Positions 38,545 through 47,412 of a stretch of DNA of 64,000 bases are shown here, piece by piece. This DNA is from AP-15 sp050729795. Lineage in GTDB: Bacteria > Pseudomonadota > Alphaproteobacteria > ATCC43930 > CGMCC-115725. How positions within the stretch are numbered: the stretch's first letter is position 1; each line of letters starts with the position of its first letter. The position numbers and the translations under genes were made by a program. Below the pieces are notes generated by a model, which was given only the letters and a program-made list of their open reading frames with translations, was not told where the DNA came from and ran no database searches. The DNA is taken from positions 19,252 to 83,251 of the forward strand of contig JBOHME010000005.1 of the NCBI GenBank assembly GCA_050729795.1. Direction: 5' to 3'.

Positions 38545-39855
38545 ATGCGCGCCATGACACGCGGGGCTCATCGCACCGACCCACCACCGATCTTCGGTAC
38601 CGACCGCGCCGAACCCCGGCTGTTCGCCGAGCCCGATCGTGCTGCGCCGCCCGAGCCCCGCGCGACCGAGCCCCGCGCGACCGATTTCGATCCACCCATG
38701 GCATTCGAGCCGCGGCGACCGACGCCTGGACCGGCGCCGATCATCGGGGCACCAGACCTGCGGCTGGCTCCGGCCGCCGCACCCGATCGCGGCACGCTTT
38801 CGCACGTCGCGCTCGTCGGGTTGATCGCCGCTGCGACCGTTGCCGCGCTGATCGGCGCCGGCTTCTGGCAGCTCGCCGCTCCGCGGCGCCATGGAGTGGA
38901 GCATCACGGAGTTGCCACCGCGGCATCGGGATCGGCCTCGTCGGCGCCGGCGGCACCCGCAGCCGGACCGCCTTCCTCCGAGGCGGGCGTGGCGATTCCC
39001 GCACCGGCGGCACAGCTTCCGCCGAGTCCTGCCTCTAGAGTAGCGCCCGCGGTTGTGCACAGCGCCCCGCCGCCACCGGCCCAGGCGACGCTTCCTGAGC
39101 ATGCCGCCGCATCGCCGCCTCTCGCTCTATCGGGACACGCCGCCATACCGGCAGCGATTACGGCTCCTCTGCCTCCGCCGCCAGAGGCCAAGCCCGCTCC
39201 ACCCCATCAGACGGCGAGCAGCATCGTTCCGGCTGCACGGCACCTCGAACCTCGCGAGCCGACCCGCGCCGCCGCCAGTCCGACGCATCACTCCTCACCC
39301 GAGCGACCGGCAAAAGTGAGCGCGGCATCCGCCAAGCCTGACCTGATCCGTGCCGCGACGGAACACCGGCCATTACGGCCGCGACCGTCGGTTCGCGAGC
39401 GATCGGCCTCGGTTCACTCGCCGAGCCGCCCGGATACGGAGATGCGGCGCGTCGCAGACAAGGCGCCGGTGCGGCCGGCATCACGGCATCTGCAGCTGCG
39501 TGCTGCTCGGCCCGATCGCTCGCCGCTGCGCGATCACGTCGCCGCTAGTTTGACGCCTCCCCCTTCGGGACCAACACAGGCTTCGGGACAGGCCCAGGCT
39601 TCGGGACAGGCCCAGGCTTCGGGACAGGCCCAGGCGCAGGCCTTCGACGAGCTGTTGACACGGCTGACGGCACCGGGAAAGGAGACCGCTACCGCGTCGC
39701 CCCGGTCCGAGCCGACCCCGCCGGCACCGGGAAAAGAGACCGCGACCGCGTCGCCCCGGTCCGAGCTGACCCCGCCGGCAGCGGGACAACCCGACCCGTT
39801 TGCGCAACGCGGTGGCAACGATGCCGCCTCGGGCAGCTCGCCGAGCCCTCAATAG
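38545..39855 (+). CDS. Pro/Ala-rich single-span membrane protein with repeats
   Basis: Unrecognised protein of 436 residues, mostly low complexity. It has a cytoplasmic Pro/Arg-rich N-terminus, one membrane helix HVALVGLIAAATVAALIGAGFW (about 87-108), then a long extracytoplasmic Ala/Pro/Ser-rich stalk. Repeats: ASGQAQ three times near residue 350 and APGKETATASPRSE twice near 370-405; a short RATEPRATD repeat lies near residue 40. GAGG sits six bases before ATG 38545. It converges with the next gene, overlapping it by seven bases. The layout resembles wall-spanning TonB-like linkers, but I see no TonB C-terminal domain. Confidence 0.55.
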   Translation: MRAMTRGAHRTDPPPIFGTDRAEPRLFAEPDRAAPPEPRATEPRATDFDPPMAFEPRRPTPGPAPIIGAPDLRLAPAAAPDRGTLSHVALVGLIAAATVAALIGAGFWQLAAPRRHGVEHHGVATAASGSASSAPAAPAAGPPSSEAGVAIPAPAAQLPPSPASRVAPAVVHSAPPPPAQATLPEHAAASPPLALSGHAAIPAAITAPLPPPPEAKPAPPHQTASSIVPAARHLEPREPTRAAASPTHHSSPERPAKVSAASAKPDLIRAATEHRPLRPRPSVRERSASVHSPSRPDTEMRRVADKAPVRPASRHLQLRAARPDRSPLRDHVAASLTPPPSGPTQASGQAQASGQAQASGQAQAQAFDELLTRLTAPGKETATASPRSEPTPPAPGKETATASPRSELTPPAAGQPDPFAQRGGNDAASGSSPSPQ

Positions 39856-40427
39856 AGGCTGCCGGCGGTGCGGCTGACGACCAGCCCGAGGACCAGGTCG
39901 ATCACCACCACAAGGGTCGCTGCACCGCCGTTCGTCTCCAGCGCCACCCGCGCGATGTACCATTCGTAGACGAGGACCGCGATGCCAGCGGCCAACTCGA
40001 TGATTTGGGTGATCGGATCGCCGAGGAAGCCAGTTTCCTGATCGAGGCCGACCAGCACGAACAGGACGCTCTGCGGCAGCTGGCACCAATTGTAGGGAAC
40101 CATGAAATCGTAAAAACGATGATCGCGGCCGATCCAGCGCACGACCGACAGCATGATCAGTGGAAACGCAACCCAGGCGATGACATAGGCGATCGTCTCG
40201 ACCAAGACGATCGGCACAGCGCCCGCTGCCGTCCGCTGCGCCGCGGTCACCCGCAACGCCAGCAGCACCAGATAAAACGGGTAGCACAGGACGCCCGCAG
40301 CAAACGACCGCCAGAAGCCTTCCTCGGTCCGCTCGAAACAGGCGAGGCCACGCCGGTCGCCCCGGGCGAGGCGCAGACTGCCGATCACCGCCGACCGCAG
40401 CTCCCCCCGCCAATCCGCGCCGGTCAT
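39849..40427 (-). CDS. Multi-span membrane protein of unknown function
   Basis: Unrecognised membrane protein, 192 residues, with about five hydrophobic helices: FAAGVLCYPFYLVLLALRV, IVLVETIAYVIAWVAFPLIM, a segment around SVLFVLVGL, ELAAGIAVLVYEWYIA and LVVVIDLVLGLVVS. The topology recalls Yip1-like proteins. It starts 19 bases after the dapE stop on the same strand and probably ends the dapD-dapE transcript. Function not known; it may be a conserved passenger of the dap cluster. Confidence 0.65.
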   Translation of the reverse strand: MTGADWRGELRSAVIGSLRLARGDRRGLACFERTEEGFWRSFAAGVLCYPFYLVLLALRVTAAQRTAAGAVPIVLVETIAYVIAWVAFPLIMLSVVRWIGRDHRFYDFMVPYNWCQLPQSVLFVLVGLDQETGFLGDPITQIIELAAGIAVLVYEWYIARVALETNGGAATLVVVIDLVLGLVVSRTAGSLY

Positions 40428-40446
40428 GGGAGGCCGCGTCGCCGGA

Positions 40447-41604
40447 TCAGGGGCGGGCGAAAAACAGGTCGAGAAACGTGCGGTAGATCTCGGTCAGGGC
40501 GCCGAGATCGGCGAGCTCGACCCGCTCGTCGGCCTTGTGCATCGTCTGTCCGACGAGCCCGAATTCGACGACCGGGCAATAGCTGTGGATGAAGCGGGCA
40601 TCCGAAGTGCCGCCGGTGGTGCTGAGCTCGGGCAACCGGCCCGTCACCCGCCGGATCGCCTCACCGAGCACACCGCTGACCGCACCGGTCGCGGCGAGAA
40701 ACGCCTCGCCGCTGACCGTCACCTCGAGCGCATAGGACCCGCCGACCGCATCGAGCCGCTCACCGAGCCAGCGCCTCAACCTCTCGCCGGTCCAGCGGTC
40801 GCCGAACCGGATGTTAAAGACGGCACGCGCCTCGGCCGGGATCACATTGGCGGCCGGGTTGCCGATGTCGATGGTCGAGACTTGCAAGGTCGAGGGCTGA
40901 AAATGCTCCGAACCCTGATCGAGCTCCGCCGTGATTAGCGCGTGCAGCATCGCCACCAGGCGATGGGCGGCATTGTCGGCGAGATGCGGATAGGCCGTGT
41001 GACCCTGCACGCCCTGCACGCTCAGCCGGCCGGTCAAGCTGCCGCGTCGGCCGATCTTGATCATGTCACCAAGAGCGGCGGCGGAGGTCGGCTCCCCAAC
41101 GAGGCAGGCGTCGAGCGCCTCACCGCGCGCGGCCAGCCATTCGAGCACCTTCTTTGTCCCGTTGATCCCCACTGCTTCCTCGTCGCCGGTGATCAGGAGA
41201 CTGATCGAGCCGGCAAAGCCACTACCCTGCTCGGCGAGCCAGCGCTGCGCCGCGGCGACAAAAGCGGCGATGGCACCCTTCATATCGACCGCACCACGCC
41301 CCCATAACGCGCCGTCGCGCACGGCCGCGCCAAACGGGTCGAGCGACCAGCTCGCGCGCGCCCCTGGCGGGACGACATCGGTGTGACCGGCAAAGCAGAG
41401 ATTGGGTCGCCCCGCGCCGTAACGCGCATAGAGGTTGGCGATCGCATCGCTGCCGTCATCACCGCCAAAGACCAGGCGGTGGCAGGTGAAGCCGAGGGCT
41501 TCGAGACGATCGGCGACGAGCCCGATTGCCCCCTCATCGCGCGGTGTCACACTCGGTCGGCGGATCAGTTCCGCCGCGAGCGCTGCAGGATCGACCGGGT
41601 GCAT
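40447..41604 (-). CDS. dapE: Succinyl-diaminopimelate desuccinylase
   Basis: Cleaves N-succinyl-LL-diaminopimelate in the lysine/peptidoglycan pathway; a two-zinc M20 family enzyme, 385 residues. Metal ligands seen: H-x-D in CFAGHTDVVPPG (about 70-75), Asp in GAVDMKGAI (about 104), GDEEAVGINGTK (about 136-147, with the catalytic and ligand Glu pair), and the late His in FIHSYCPVVE. ATG 41604 starts two bases after the dapD stop. Upstream dapD makes its succinylated precursor (dapC acts between), so the pair is functionally linked. Confidence 0.95.
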   Translation of the reverse strand: MHPVDPAALAAELIRRPSVTPRDEGAIGLVADRLEALGFTCHRLVFGGDDGSDAIANLYARYGAGRPNLCFAGHTDVVPPGARASWSLDPFGAAVRDGALWGRGAVDMKGAIAAFVAAAQRWLAEQGSGFAGSISLLITGDEEAVGINGTKKVLEWLAARGEALDACLVGEPTSAAALGDMIKIGRRGSLTGRLSVQGVQGHTAYPHLADNAAHRLVAMLHALITAELDQGSEHFQPSTLQVSTIDIGNPAANVIPAEARAVFNIRFGDRWTGERLRRWLGERLDAVGGSYALEVTVSGEAFLAATGAVSGVLGEAIRRVTGRLPELSTTGGTSDARFIHSYCPVVEFGLVGQTMHKADERVELADLGALTEIYRTFLDLFFARP

Positions 41605-41606
41605 CC

Positions 41607-42464
41607 TCAGTCACGCAATAATTCGTTGATCGCTGTCTTGGCGCGGGTCTGTGCGTCCACCGTCTTGACGATGACCGCGCAATAGAGGCTCGGGCCGGGG
41701 CGGCCATCCGGCAGTGGCCGACCTGGCAGCGAACCCGGCACGACCACCGAATAGGCGGGAACCCGGCCCCTGTGGACGTGTCCCGTGTTGCGATCCACGA
41801 TCTTGGTCGTGGCGCTGATAAAGGTGCCCATCGCCAGCACCGAGCCGCGCTCGACGATGACGCCCTCGACCACCTCGCTGCGCGCGCCGATAAAGCAGTC
41901 GTCCTCGACGATGACCGGCTCGGCCTGCAGCGGCTCGAGCACCCCGCCGATCCCGACCCCGCCGGAAAGATGGCAATTGGCACCGATCTGCGCGCAGGAG
42001 CCGACCGTCGCCCAGGTATCGACCATCGTCCCCTTGTCCACATAGGCGCCGACATTCACAAAGCTCGGCATCAGGACAACATTGGGCGCGATATAAGCCG
42101 AACGCCGCACGACCGAACCCGGCACCGCGCGAAATCCGGCGTCACGAAAGCGGTTCGACGACCAGCCGGCAAATTTCGACGGCACCTTGTCCCACCAGCG
42201 CGAGGCACCCCGTTCAGGGTCGGTCGGGCCGCCCGGGATCTCGACCATGTCGTTGAGGCGGAACGATAGCAGCACCGCTTTTTTCAGCCATTGATGCACC
42301 CGCCAGCCTTCCTCGCCCTTTTCGGCGACGCGCAATTGCCCGGAATCGAGCCCGTCGAGCGCCGCCTCGACGGCGTCACGGGCGGCACCGCGGGTCGCTG
42401 GCGAAATCCCGTCGCGCGCCTCCCACGCGGTATCGACGGCGGCGGCAAGAGCGGCATCGGTCAT
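41607..42464 (-). CDS. dapD: Tetrahydrodipicolinate N-succinyltransferase
   Basis: Succinylates tetrahydrodipicolinate in the lysine pathway; 285 residues. The left-handed beta-helix hexapeptide repeats are seen across the middle (SAYIAPNVVLMPSFVNVGAY, then ATVGSCAQIGANCHLSGGVGI), with the active-site FIGARSEVVEGVIVERGSV and a C-terminal AVIVKTVDAQTRAKT. ATG 42464 is the start. It is the first gene of the dapD-dapE unit. The 180-base region to the divergent lipoprotein gene (42465-42644) shows no further gene. Confidence 0.95.
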   Translation of the reverse strand: MTDAALAAAVDTAWEARDGISPATRGAARDAVEAALDGLDSGQLRVAEKGEEGWRVHQWLKKAVLLSFRLNDMVEIPGGPTDPERGASRWWDKVPSKFAGWSSNRFRDAGFRAVPGSVVRRSAYIAPNVVLMPSFVNVGAYVDKGTMVDTWATVGSCAQIGANCHLSGGVGIGGVLEPLQAEPVIVEDDCFIGARSEVVEGVIVERGSVLAMGTFISATTKIVDRNTGHVHRGRVPAYSVVVPGSLPGRPLPDGRPGPSLYCAVIVKTVDAQTRAKTAINELLRD

Positions 42465-42644
42465 GGCGGTTCCGGGGCTGGCTGCATAGAGTTCGGCGCA
42501 ACATGATCGAGCCGGCCCGGCGGTGTCAACCGAGGGCGGACCGGCCGCACGGCTCGGCGCTCGGGGGAAGACTTCGCGGCGTGCGCTGTTGCGCCTGGCG
42601 CGGGCGATCGGTTAGCCTCGCGCAAAGGTTCAAGGGAGACCATC

Positions 42645-43025
42645 GTGGGGCAACTGATCCGTTTTGGGTTCGCGGCGGTGCTGGTGATCGGCATTGCCAG
42701 CTGCGTCAGCCCGCAATCGCAGGTCGGGCAACGGGAGGATTTGCTCGCCGCCGCCGGTTTTCAGATGCGGCCGGCGGACTCGCCACATCGGATCGCGGCG
42801 ATGCGCACATTGCCGCCGAACCGGTTTGTTGTGCACATCCGCAACGGCCAGCCGGTCTATCTCTACGCCGACCCGTTCGATTGCAATTGCCTCTATTTCG
42901 GCACGCAGCAGAACTGGGACACCTTCCGACAGGAAGTGTTCGCGCGGCAGATCGCCAACGAAAACGAGATGTCGGCGATCATGAACCAGCAATCCTGGGA
43001 TTGGGGTCCATGGGCCTGGCCGTAA
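42645..43025 (+). CDS. Small lipoprotein of unknown function
   Basis: Predicted lipoprotein of 126 residues. The signal sequence (IRFGFAAVLVIGIASC) ends in a lipobox Ile-Ala-Ser-Cys near residue 20. The mature part has a conserved-looking block RTLPPNRFVVHIRNGQPVYLYAD (as two blocks), DCNCLYFGTQQNWDTF with a Cys-x-Cys, and an end rich in Trp (SWDWGPWAWP). GTG 42645 follows a GGGAG Shine-Dalgarno. Not recognised; located between dapD and a second lipoprotein in opposite orientation. Confidence 0.75.
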   Translation: MGQLIRFGFAAVLVIGIASCVSPQSQVGQREDLLAAAGFQMRPADSPHRIAAMRTLPPNRFVVHIRNGQPVYLYADPFDCNCLYFGTQQNWDTFRQEVFARQIANENEMSAIMNQQSWDWGPWAWP

Positions 43026-43082
43026 TCGGGCTGGTCGTGATCGCGCGAGGCGGGCCGCGGGCAATCGCCCACACCTCGCACT

Positions 43083-43436
43083 TCACCGCGCTTTTTTGAA
43101 CCCCTTCGAGTGCATGCAGCTGTCGAAGACCTGGTCAGCATAGTCGCCAGCCTGCTCGCGCAGCGACTGGTCCATGATCCCGCCGGTCCGGGCGAGCTGC
43201 CAATTGCCGCCGAGCGTGGCGCTGATGTCCTGATTGATCCTGCCTTCTCTCGCCGCCGCCGCATCCGCCTGGTCGCGGCAATCACCGGCCGCATTCGCCA
43301 TCGCCGCCTGGTCAGCACCGGACTTGACCCAGCCGGATTTCGACGCCGCGCATGCCGCCAGCAGCATCGTGAGGGCGAGTATCGTGCCCGCAATGATCGT
43401 CGCGCCGCGATCGCGGCTGGTCGGCTGGCGGCTCAC
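43083..43436 (-). CDS. Small lipoprotein
   Basis: Predicted lipoprotein of 117 residues. The signal (GATIIAGTILALTMLLAAC) ends in a lipobox Leu-Ala-Ala-Cys near residue 29. The mature part is Ala-rich and charged, with two more Cys (GDCRDQ, DSCMHSKGFKK). Its position, 101 bases before the MotB-like stop of the next minus-strand unit, gives no clear functional link. Unknown function. Confidence 0.75.
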   Translation of the reverse strand: MSRQPTSRDRGATIIAGTILALTMLLAACAASKSGWVKSGADQAAMANAAGDCRDQADAAAAREGRINQDISATLGGNWQLARTGGIMDQSLREQAGDYADQVFDSCMHSKGFKKAR

Positions 43437-43537
43437 TTCCGCTCCCGCGTTAGCTTGCCCGGCTGGTGCCCATCACGGTGCCGCGCCGTCGCACCCGATT
43501 CGCACTACCGCTCGATTTCGGGTTCCACGTCACCCTC

Positions 43538-44566
43538 TTAGCGCTCGGTCAGCTTCAGCTCGATGCGCCGGTTGCGAGCGTAGGCCTGCGGGGTGTCGGC
43601 GGGATCGATCGGGTCGGTATCGGCGTATCCGGCCCCGGACAGCCGATCAGCCGGAATCCCTTGCTTGATCGCATAACGCACGACCGAGAGCGCGCGCGCC
43701 GTCGATAATTCCCAGTTCGATGGGAATTGCGGCGTGTCGATCGGCCGCTTGTCGGTATAGCCGCTGACCTGCAAAACCCAGTTGATGTCGGGCGGGATCT
43801 CTGTGGCGATCTCTTTCAGCGCGGCGAACACGGGTGCCAACTCCTGCTTTGCCGCCGCGGTCAGCTCGGCATTCCCCGGCGCGAACAGAACCTCCGACTG
43901 GAACACGAAGCGGTCGCCGACGATCCGGATATCCGGCCGGTCGCCGACGATCGCGCGCAATCGGCCGAAAAATTCCGAGCGGTAGCGGTCGAGCTCGGCG
44001 ACCTTGCTCGCCAGCGCCACGTTGAGCTTTTGGCCGAGATCGGCAATTTGCGTCTCTTGGGTCTTGGCCTTGGCCTGTGAAATGTCGAGCGCCGCGGCGA
44101 TCGCGGACAATTGCTGGCGCAGCGCCGCGATCTGCTGGTTCAGCTGATCGACCTGGGACAAGGCGCTCGCGCTGATCTTCTTCTGCGCCGCGAGCTGACC
44201 CGTGGCCTGCGTGGTCTCGGCCGCCGCGGCTTTAGCCTCCCTGGTCAGCCCGGTTATCTGCACATTGAGCCGGGTGCGCTCGCTCTCGGCGCTCTTGAGT
44301 TGCGCGGTTAGCCGCACGGCACCCTGCCGCAAGGTGGTGTTGGTGCTTTTTTCGAGCGATAAGAGATCGGCTAGCTGGTCCACCTGATGCTGCAATTTGT
44401 GCAACGCCTCGTTGCGGCCCGAGAGCGCCGCGGAGAGATAGAACTGGCCAGCGGTGAACACCAACAATATGAAGATGATCACCATCAACAGCTGCGACAG
44501 CGCATCGACAAAGCCTGGCCAGATGTCGATGCTCGAGCGGCGCGAGCTTCTGCGGGCGAGAGGCAT
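43538..44566 (-). CDS. MotB/OmpA-like peptidoglycan-binding stator protein
   Basis: Inner-membrane protein of 342 residues with the layout of a MotB-type stator: a short cytoplasmic N-terminus, one membrane helix with Asp just before it (GFVDALSQLLMVIIFILLVF), a long coiled coil (about 50-190, Leu/Ala/Gln/Lys-rich), and a C-terminal OmpA-like peptidoglycan-binding domain (about 205-342) with VSGYTDKRPID, SNWELSTARALSVVRYAI and RLSGAGYADTDP. The gap to the MotA-like gene is 21 bases. No flagellar genes are in the window. Proton or sodium use and the driven process are unknown. Confidence 0.85.
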   Translation of the reverse strand: MPLARRSSRRSSIDIWPGFVDALSQLLMVIIFILLVFTAGQFYLSAALSGRNEALHKLQHQVDQLADLLSLEKSTNTTLRQGAVRLTAQLKSAESERTRLNVQITGLTREAKAAAAETTQATGQLAAQKKISASALSQVDQLNQQIAALRQQLSAIAAALDISQAKAKTQETQIADLGQKLNVALASKVAELDRYRSEFFGRLRAIVGDRPDIRIVGDRFVFQSEVLFAPGNAELTAAAKQELAPVFAALKEIATEIPPDINWVLQVSGYTDKRPIDTPQFPSNWELSTARALSVVRYAIKQGIPADRLSGAGYADTDPIDPADTPQAYARNRRIELKLTER

Positions 44567-44587
44567 GGCGACGCCGGTGGCGCAGAC

Positions 44588-45736
44588 TCAGCGCCGGCCG
44601 TCTTCGGCGAGTGCTGCGATGGTGCGGGCGAGAATGCGGATTTCGCCGCGCAATTCCTGCACGCTCTGGGCTCGCCCTTGGACGAGATCTTCGGTCAGAC
44701 GCGCAGCATATCCCTCGATGTTGCGTAGATGGCCGCGCAGCGCGTCGTCCTGGCCGGCCGAATTGTCGGCGAGGCGGGCCAGCGCCGGCTTCAATTCGAG
44801 GTGGTTCTCGGCGAGCCGCAGCATCAGCATCTGTCCCGCCTTCATCTGGTCGCCGAGCACCCCGAGCCTGTCGGTCAAGTTGATCAGCGTGGCGTTGGCC
44901 CCGATCCGGCTCTCCTCGCCACGGGCGATGATCCGCTGCAAATTCTCCAGGCTGTCGGCGGTCTGTTCGAGCAGGGCCTGAATATAGGCGGGGACCGAGG
45001 CCTCCCCGCCGTCGCCAAGACCGCCGCCCGACAGCCGGGTATAGGCCGACAGCCATTCCTCGAGATCGTTGTAAAAGCGGTTCTGCGCCTGCCCGGCCTG
45101 GAGATCGAGAAAGCCGAGGACGAGACTGCCGGCGAGCCCGAACAGCGACGCGCTAAAGGCTGTGCTCATACCGGCCAATGGCGATTGGAGACCGGCTTTG
45201 AGATTGGCAAAGGCGCGCGTCAGATCGCTACCGCCAAGGTTCAACCCGCCGATCACGCCGCCGACCGACCGCAAAGTTTCCAAGAGCCCGTAAAAGGTGC
45301 CGAGCAGCCCCAGAAAAATCAGGACCCCGATAAGATAGCGCGAGGCTTCGCGGGTTTCGTCGAGGCGCGAGCTGATGCCGTCGAGCAGCGTCTGCAACGA
45401 GCTCGCCGACAGGCTGACATGGCCGACCTGGCGGGCGCCGAGCATGCGCGCCATCGGCGCCAGCAGACGCGGCATCGGACGGCGGCTGGTGATCGGCTCC
45501 TCGCCGCCCGCCTCGCGGTGGCGAAAACTCTCGATCCATTCGATCTCGGGATCGAGCAGCAGCACCTGGCGGAAGATGTAGGCGATGCCGGCGAGCAGGA
45601 TGGCGAGGATCACCCCGTTGACCGCGGGATTGCCCATAAAGGCGGTGAGCAGTGAGCGTCCGAGCACCGCCGCCAGCGCCGCGACCAGGATCAGGAACAC
45701 GGTCATGCGCATCAGAAAGCGCCGCGAGCGGTTCAT
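44588..45736 (-). CDS. MotA/TolQ/ExbB-like proton channel protein
   Basis: Polytopic membrane protein of 382 residues. N-terminal helices RMTVFLILVAALAAVLGRSLL and GVILAILLAGIAYIFRQVLLL are followed by the channel core LIGVLIFLGLLGTFYGLLETL near residue 136 and the late AGMSTAFSASLFGLAGSLVLGFLDL near residue 190. A long cytoplasmic coiled-coil tail follows (about 240-382). Residues typical of the family (Gly-rich, Thr and Ser in helices 3 and 4) can be seen. It is the first gene of the pair with the MotB-like gene; together they should form an ion-driven stator. Confidence 0.85.
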   Translation of the reverse strand: MNRSRRFLMRMTVFLILVAALAAVLGRSLLTAFMGNPAVNGVILAILLAGIAYIFRQVLLLDPEIEWIESFRHREAGGEEPITSRRPMPRLLAPMARMLGARQVGHVSLSASSLQTLLDGISSRLDETREASRYLIGVLIFLGLLGTFYGLLETLRSVGGVIGGLNLGGSDLTRAFANLKAGLQSPLAGMSTAFSASLFGLAGSLVLGFLDLQAGQAQNRFYNDLEEWLSAYTRLSGGGLGDGGEASVPAYIQALLEQTADSLENLQRIIARGEESRIGANATLINLTDRLGVLGDQMKAGQMLMLRLAENHLELKPALARLADNSAGQDDALRGHLRNIEGYAARLTEDLVQGRAQSVQELRGEIRILARTIAALAEDGRR

Positions 45737-45898
45737 AACGCACCCCCGCGCCGATTGCTCACCACCCGGTTGCTCATCACCCGCGCCCCCACCGAGCGCC
45801 GCTCCGCCACCGCGACCGGGCCCGTCCGCAGCACGCCAACCGGTCGAGCACGATCCACGATCGTCAGCCCTCGCGAACCCCCGTCGGGGCGCAGCCTA

Positions 45899-46732
45899 TC
45901 ACAGATTTGCCGACCGCGCCGAGACTGCGCCGGCCGACCGCGCCGCATCGCGGATCAAGGCGGCGAGCGAGAGATGCAGGTGGTCGTTGGCGGCCAGCAC
46001 ATCGCCGCTCGTCATCATCTCATGGCCGCCCGAGAGGTCGCTCACATAGCCGCCCGCCTCGCGCACCAGCAGCATCCCGGCGGCGATGTCCCATGGCTTC
46101 AGCCCGAATTCCCAGTATCCTTCGTAACGTCCGGCGGCGACATAGGCGAGATCGAGCGCCGCAGCGCCGAGCCGGCGCACGCCACTCGTCGCGCCCATGA
46201 CCGCCGACAGGCCCGCCAGATAGGGATCGTGAGATGTGCCGCGAAGCGTCGGAATGCCGGTGGCGATCACCGCTTCACCAAGCCGCCGCCGTGCCGACAC
46301 CCTGAGCCGGCGATCGTTGGCATAGGCGCCAAGACCCTTTTCGGCTGAATACATCTCGTCCCGCGTCGGATCGTAGACGACACCGGCGACAATCTCGCCG
46401 TCGCGTTCGAGCGCGATCGAGATCGCAAAATGCGGGATCCCGTGGAGAAAGTTGGTGGTGCCGTCGAGCGGGTCGACAATCCAGCGGTGGCGCGGGTCCG
46501 ATCCGGTTTCGGCGCCCCCCTCCTCGAGCAGCAACGAATAGCCGGGGCGCGCGCGGGTCAGCTCGGTGCGCAAAATGCGCTCGGCCTTCAGATCCGCGGT
46601 CGAGACAAAATCGCCCGGTCCCTTGATCGAGACCTGGAGCTGCTCGACTTCGCCAAAATCGCGCAACAGGCCGCGCGCGGCTTTGAGCGCGGCATTCGCC
46701 ATCACATTCAGAACCGGAGAGCGCATGGCCAT
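45899..46732 (-). CDS. Inositol monophosphatase family protein
   Basis: Phosphatase of the inositol monophosphatase superfamily (SuhB-like), 277 residues, magnesium dependent. Metal motifs seen: the early Glu pair LLLEEGG (about 67-73), the hallmark WIVDPLDGTTNFLHG (about 83-97) and KPWDIAAGMLLVREAGG near the C-terminal third. Starts at 46732 or 46726 both lie at the domain start; a start at 46786 would overlap efp. It follows efp by 22 bases on the same strand. A 162-base gap (45737-45898) to the MotA-like gene holds a short direct duplication but no gene. Confidence 0.9.
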   Translation of the reverse strand: MAMRSPVLNVMANAALKAARGLLRDFGEVEQLQVSIKGPGDFVSTADLKAERILRTELTRARPGYSLLLEEGGAETGSDPRHRWIVDPLDGTTNFLHGIPHFAISIALERDGEIVAGVVYDPTRDEMYSAEKGLGAYANDRRLRVSARRRLGEAVIATGIPTLRGTSHDPYLAGLSAVMGATSGVRRLGAAALDLAYVAAGRYEGYWEFGLKPWDIAAGMLLVREAGGYVSDLSGGHEMMTSGDVLAANDHLHLSLAALIRDAARSAGAVSARSANL

Positions 46733-46754
46733 GCCGCCCCCACCCGACCGCGGC

Positions 46755-47321
46755 TCAGTCCTTCGCTCGCTCCATATAGCTGCCATCGGCGGTGCTGACG
46801 ACGATGCGGGTGCCGGCCTCGATATAGGGCGGGATCATGACCCGCCGCCCGTTGTCGAGCTTGCCGGGCTTATACGACGAGGACGCGGTCTGGCCGCGCA
46901 CCACCGGGTCGGCCTCGACCACTTCCATGACGACACTCGGCGGCAGCTCGACGGAAAGCGGCGTGGTCTCGTGCAGCATCACCGTGCAGATCATCCCGTC
47001 GCGCAAAAAGTCGGCGGGCTCGCCGATCATGTCGGTCGGGATCGCGATCTGCTCGAAGCTGTCATTGTCCATAAACGTCGCCTGGCCGTTTTCGGTGAAC
47101 AGAAACTGCATCTCCTTTTCGTCGAGGCGGACGCGCTCGACGGTTTCCTGCGTGCGGAAGCGGTCGTTGAGCTTGATGCCGCTGCGCAGATCGCGCATTT
47201 CGACCTGGGCGAAGGCCCCGCCCTTGCCGGGCTGGACCAGTTCGCGCTTCAGCACGATCCAGAGCTTGCTCTGGTATTCGAGGACATTGCCCGGCTTGAT
47301 GTCGATGGCGTTGATCTTCAT
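46755..47321 (-). CDS. efp: Elongation factor P
   Basis: Rescues ribosomes stalled at polyproline; 188 residues, three beta-barrel domains. The modified-lysine site of the family is present: K33 in VQPGKGGAFAQV, the E. coli K34 equivalent. C-terminal signature VSTADGSYMERAKD and VMIPPYIEAGTRIVVS are standard. It is divergent from epmA, which would lysylate K33. The lysine 2,3-aminomutase epmB is not in the window. Confidence 0.96.
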   Translation of the reverse strand: MKINAIDIKPGNVLEYQSKLWIVLKRELVQPGKGGAFAQVEMRDLRSGIKLNDRFRTQETVERVRLDEKEMQFLFTENGQATFMDNDSFEQIAIPTDMIGEPADFLRDGMICTVMLHETTPLSVELPPSVVMEVVEADPVVRGQTASSSYKPGKLDNGRRVMIPPYIEAGTRIVVSTADGSYMERAKD

Positions 47322-47412
47322 GACGGAGGTCCCGATAGGGCGCGGTCGAGCGCGGCTGTTGTCGAGAAATTAGCACGGGGCGGGCCGACGGCAAGCAGGA
47401 GGGCGGGAGCGG

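Noticed and set aside
39481..40413. Minus-strand reading extending the membrane protein gene
   Set aside because: It is out of frame with the hydrophobic protein at 39849-40427 and overlaps the plus-strand repeat gene; composition fits a shadow frame.
43538..45736. Zorya-type defence system (ZorAB)
   Set aside because: Only the two stator-like proteins are present; no ZorC, ZorD or ZorE, and the neighbours are housekeeping genes.
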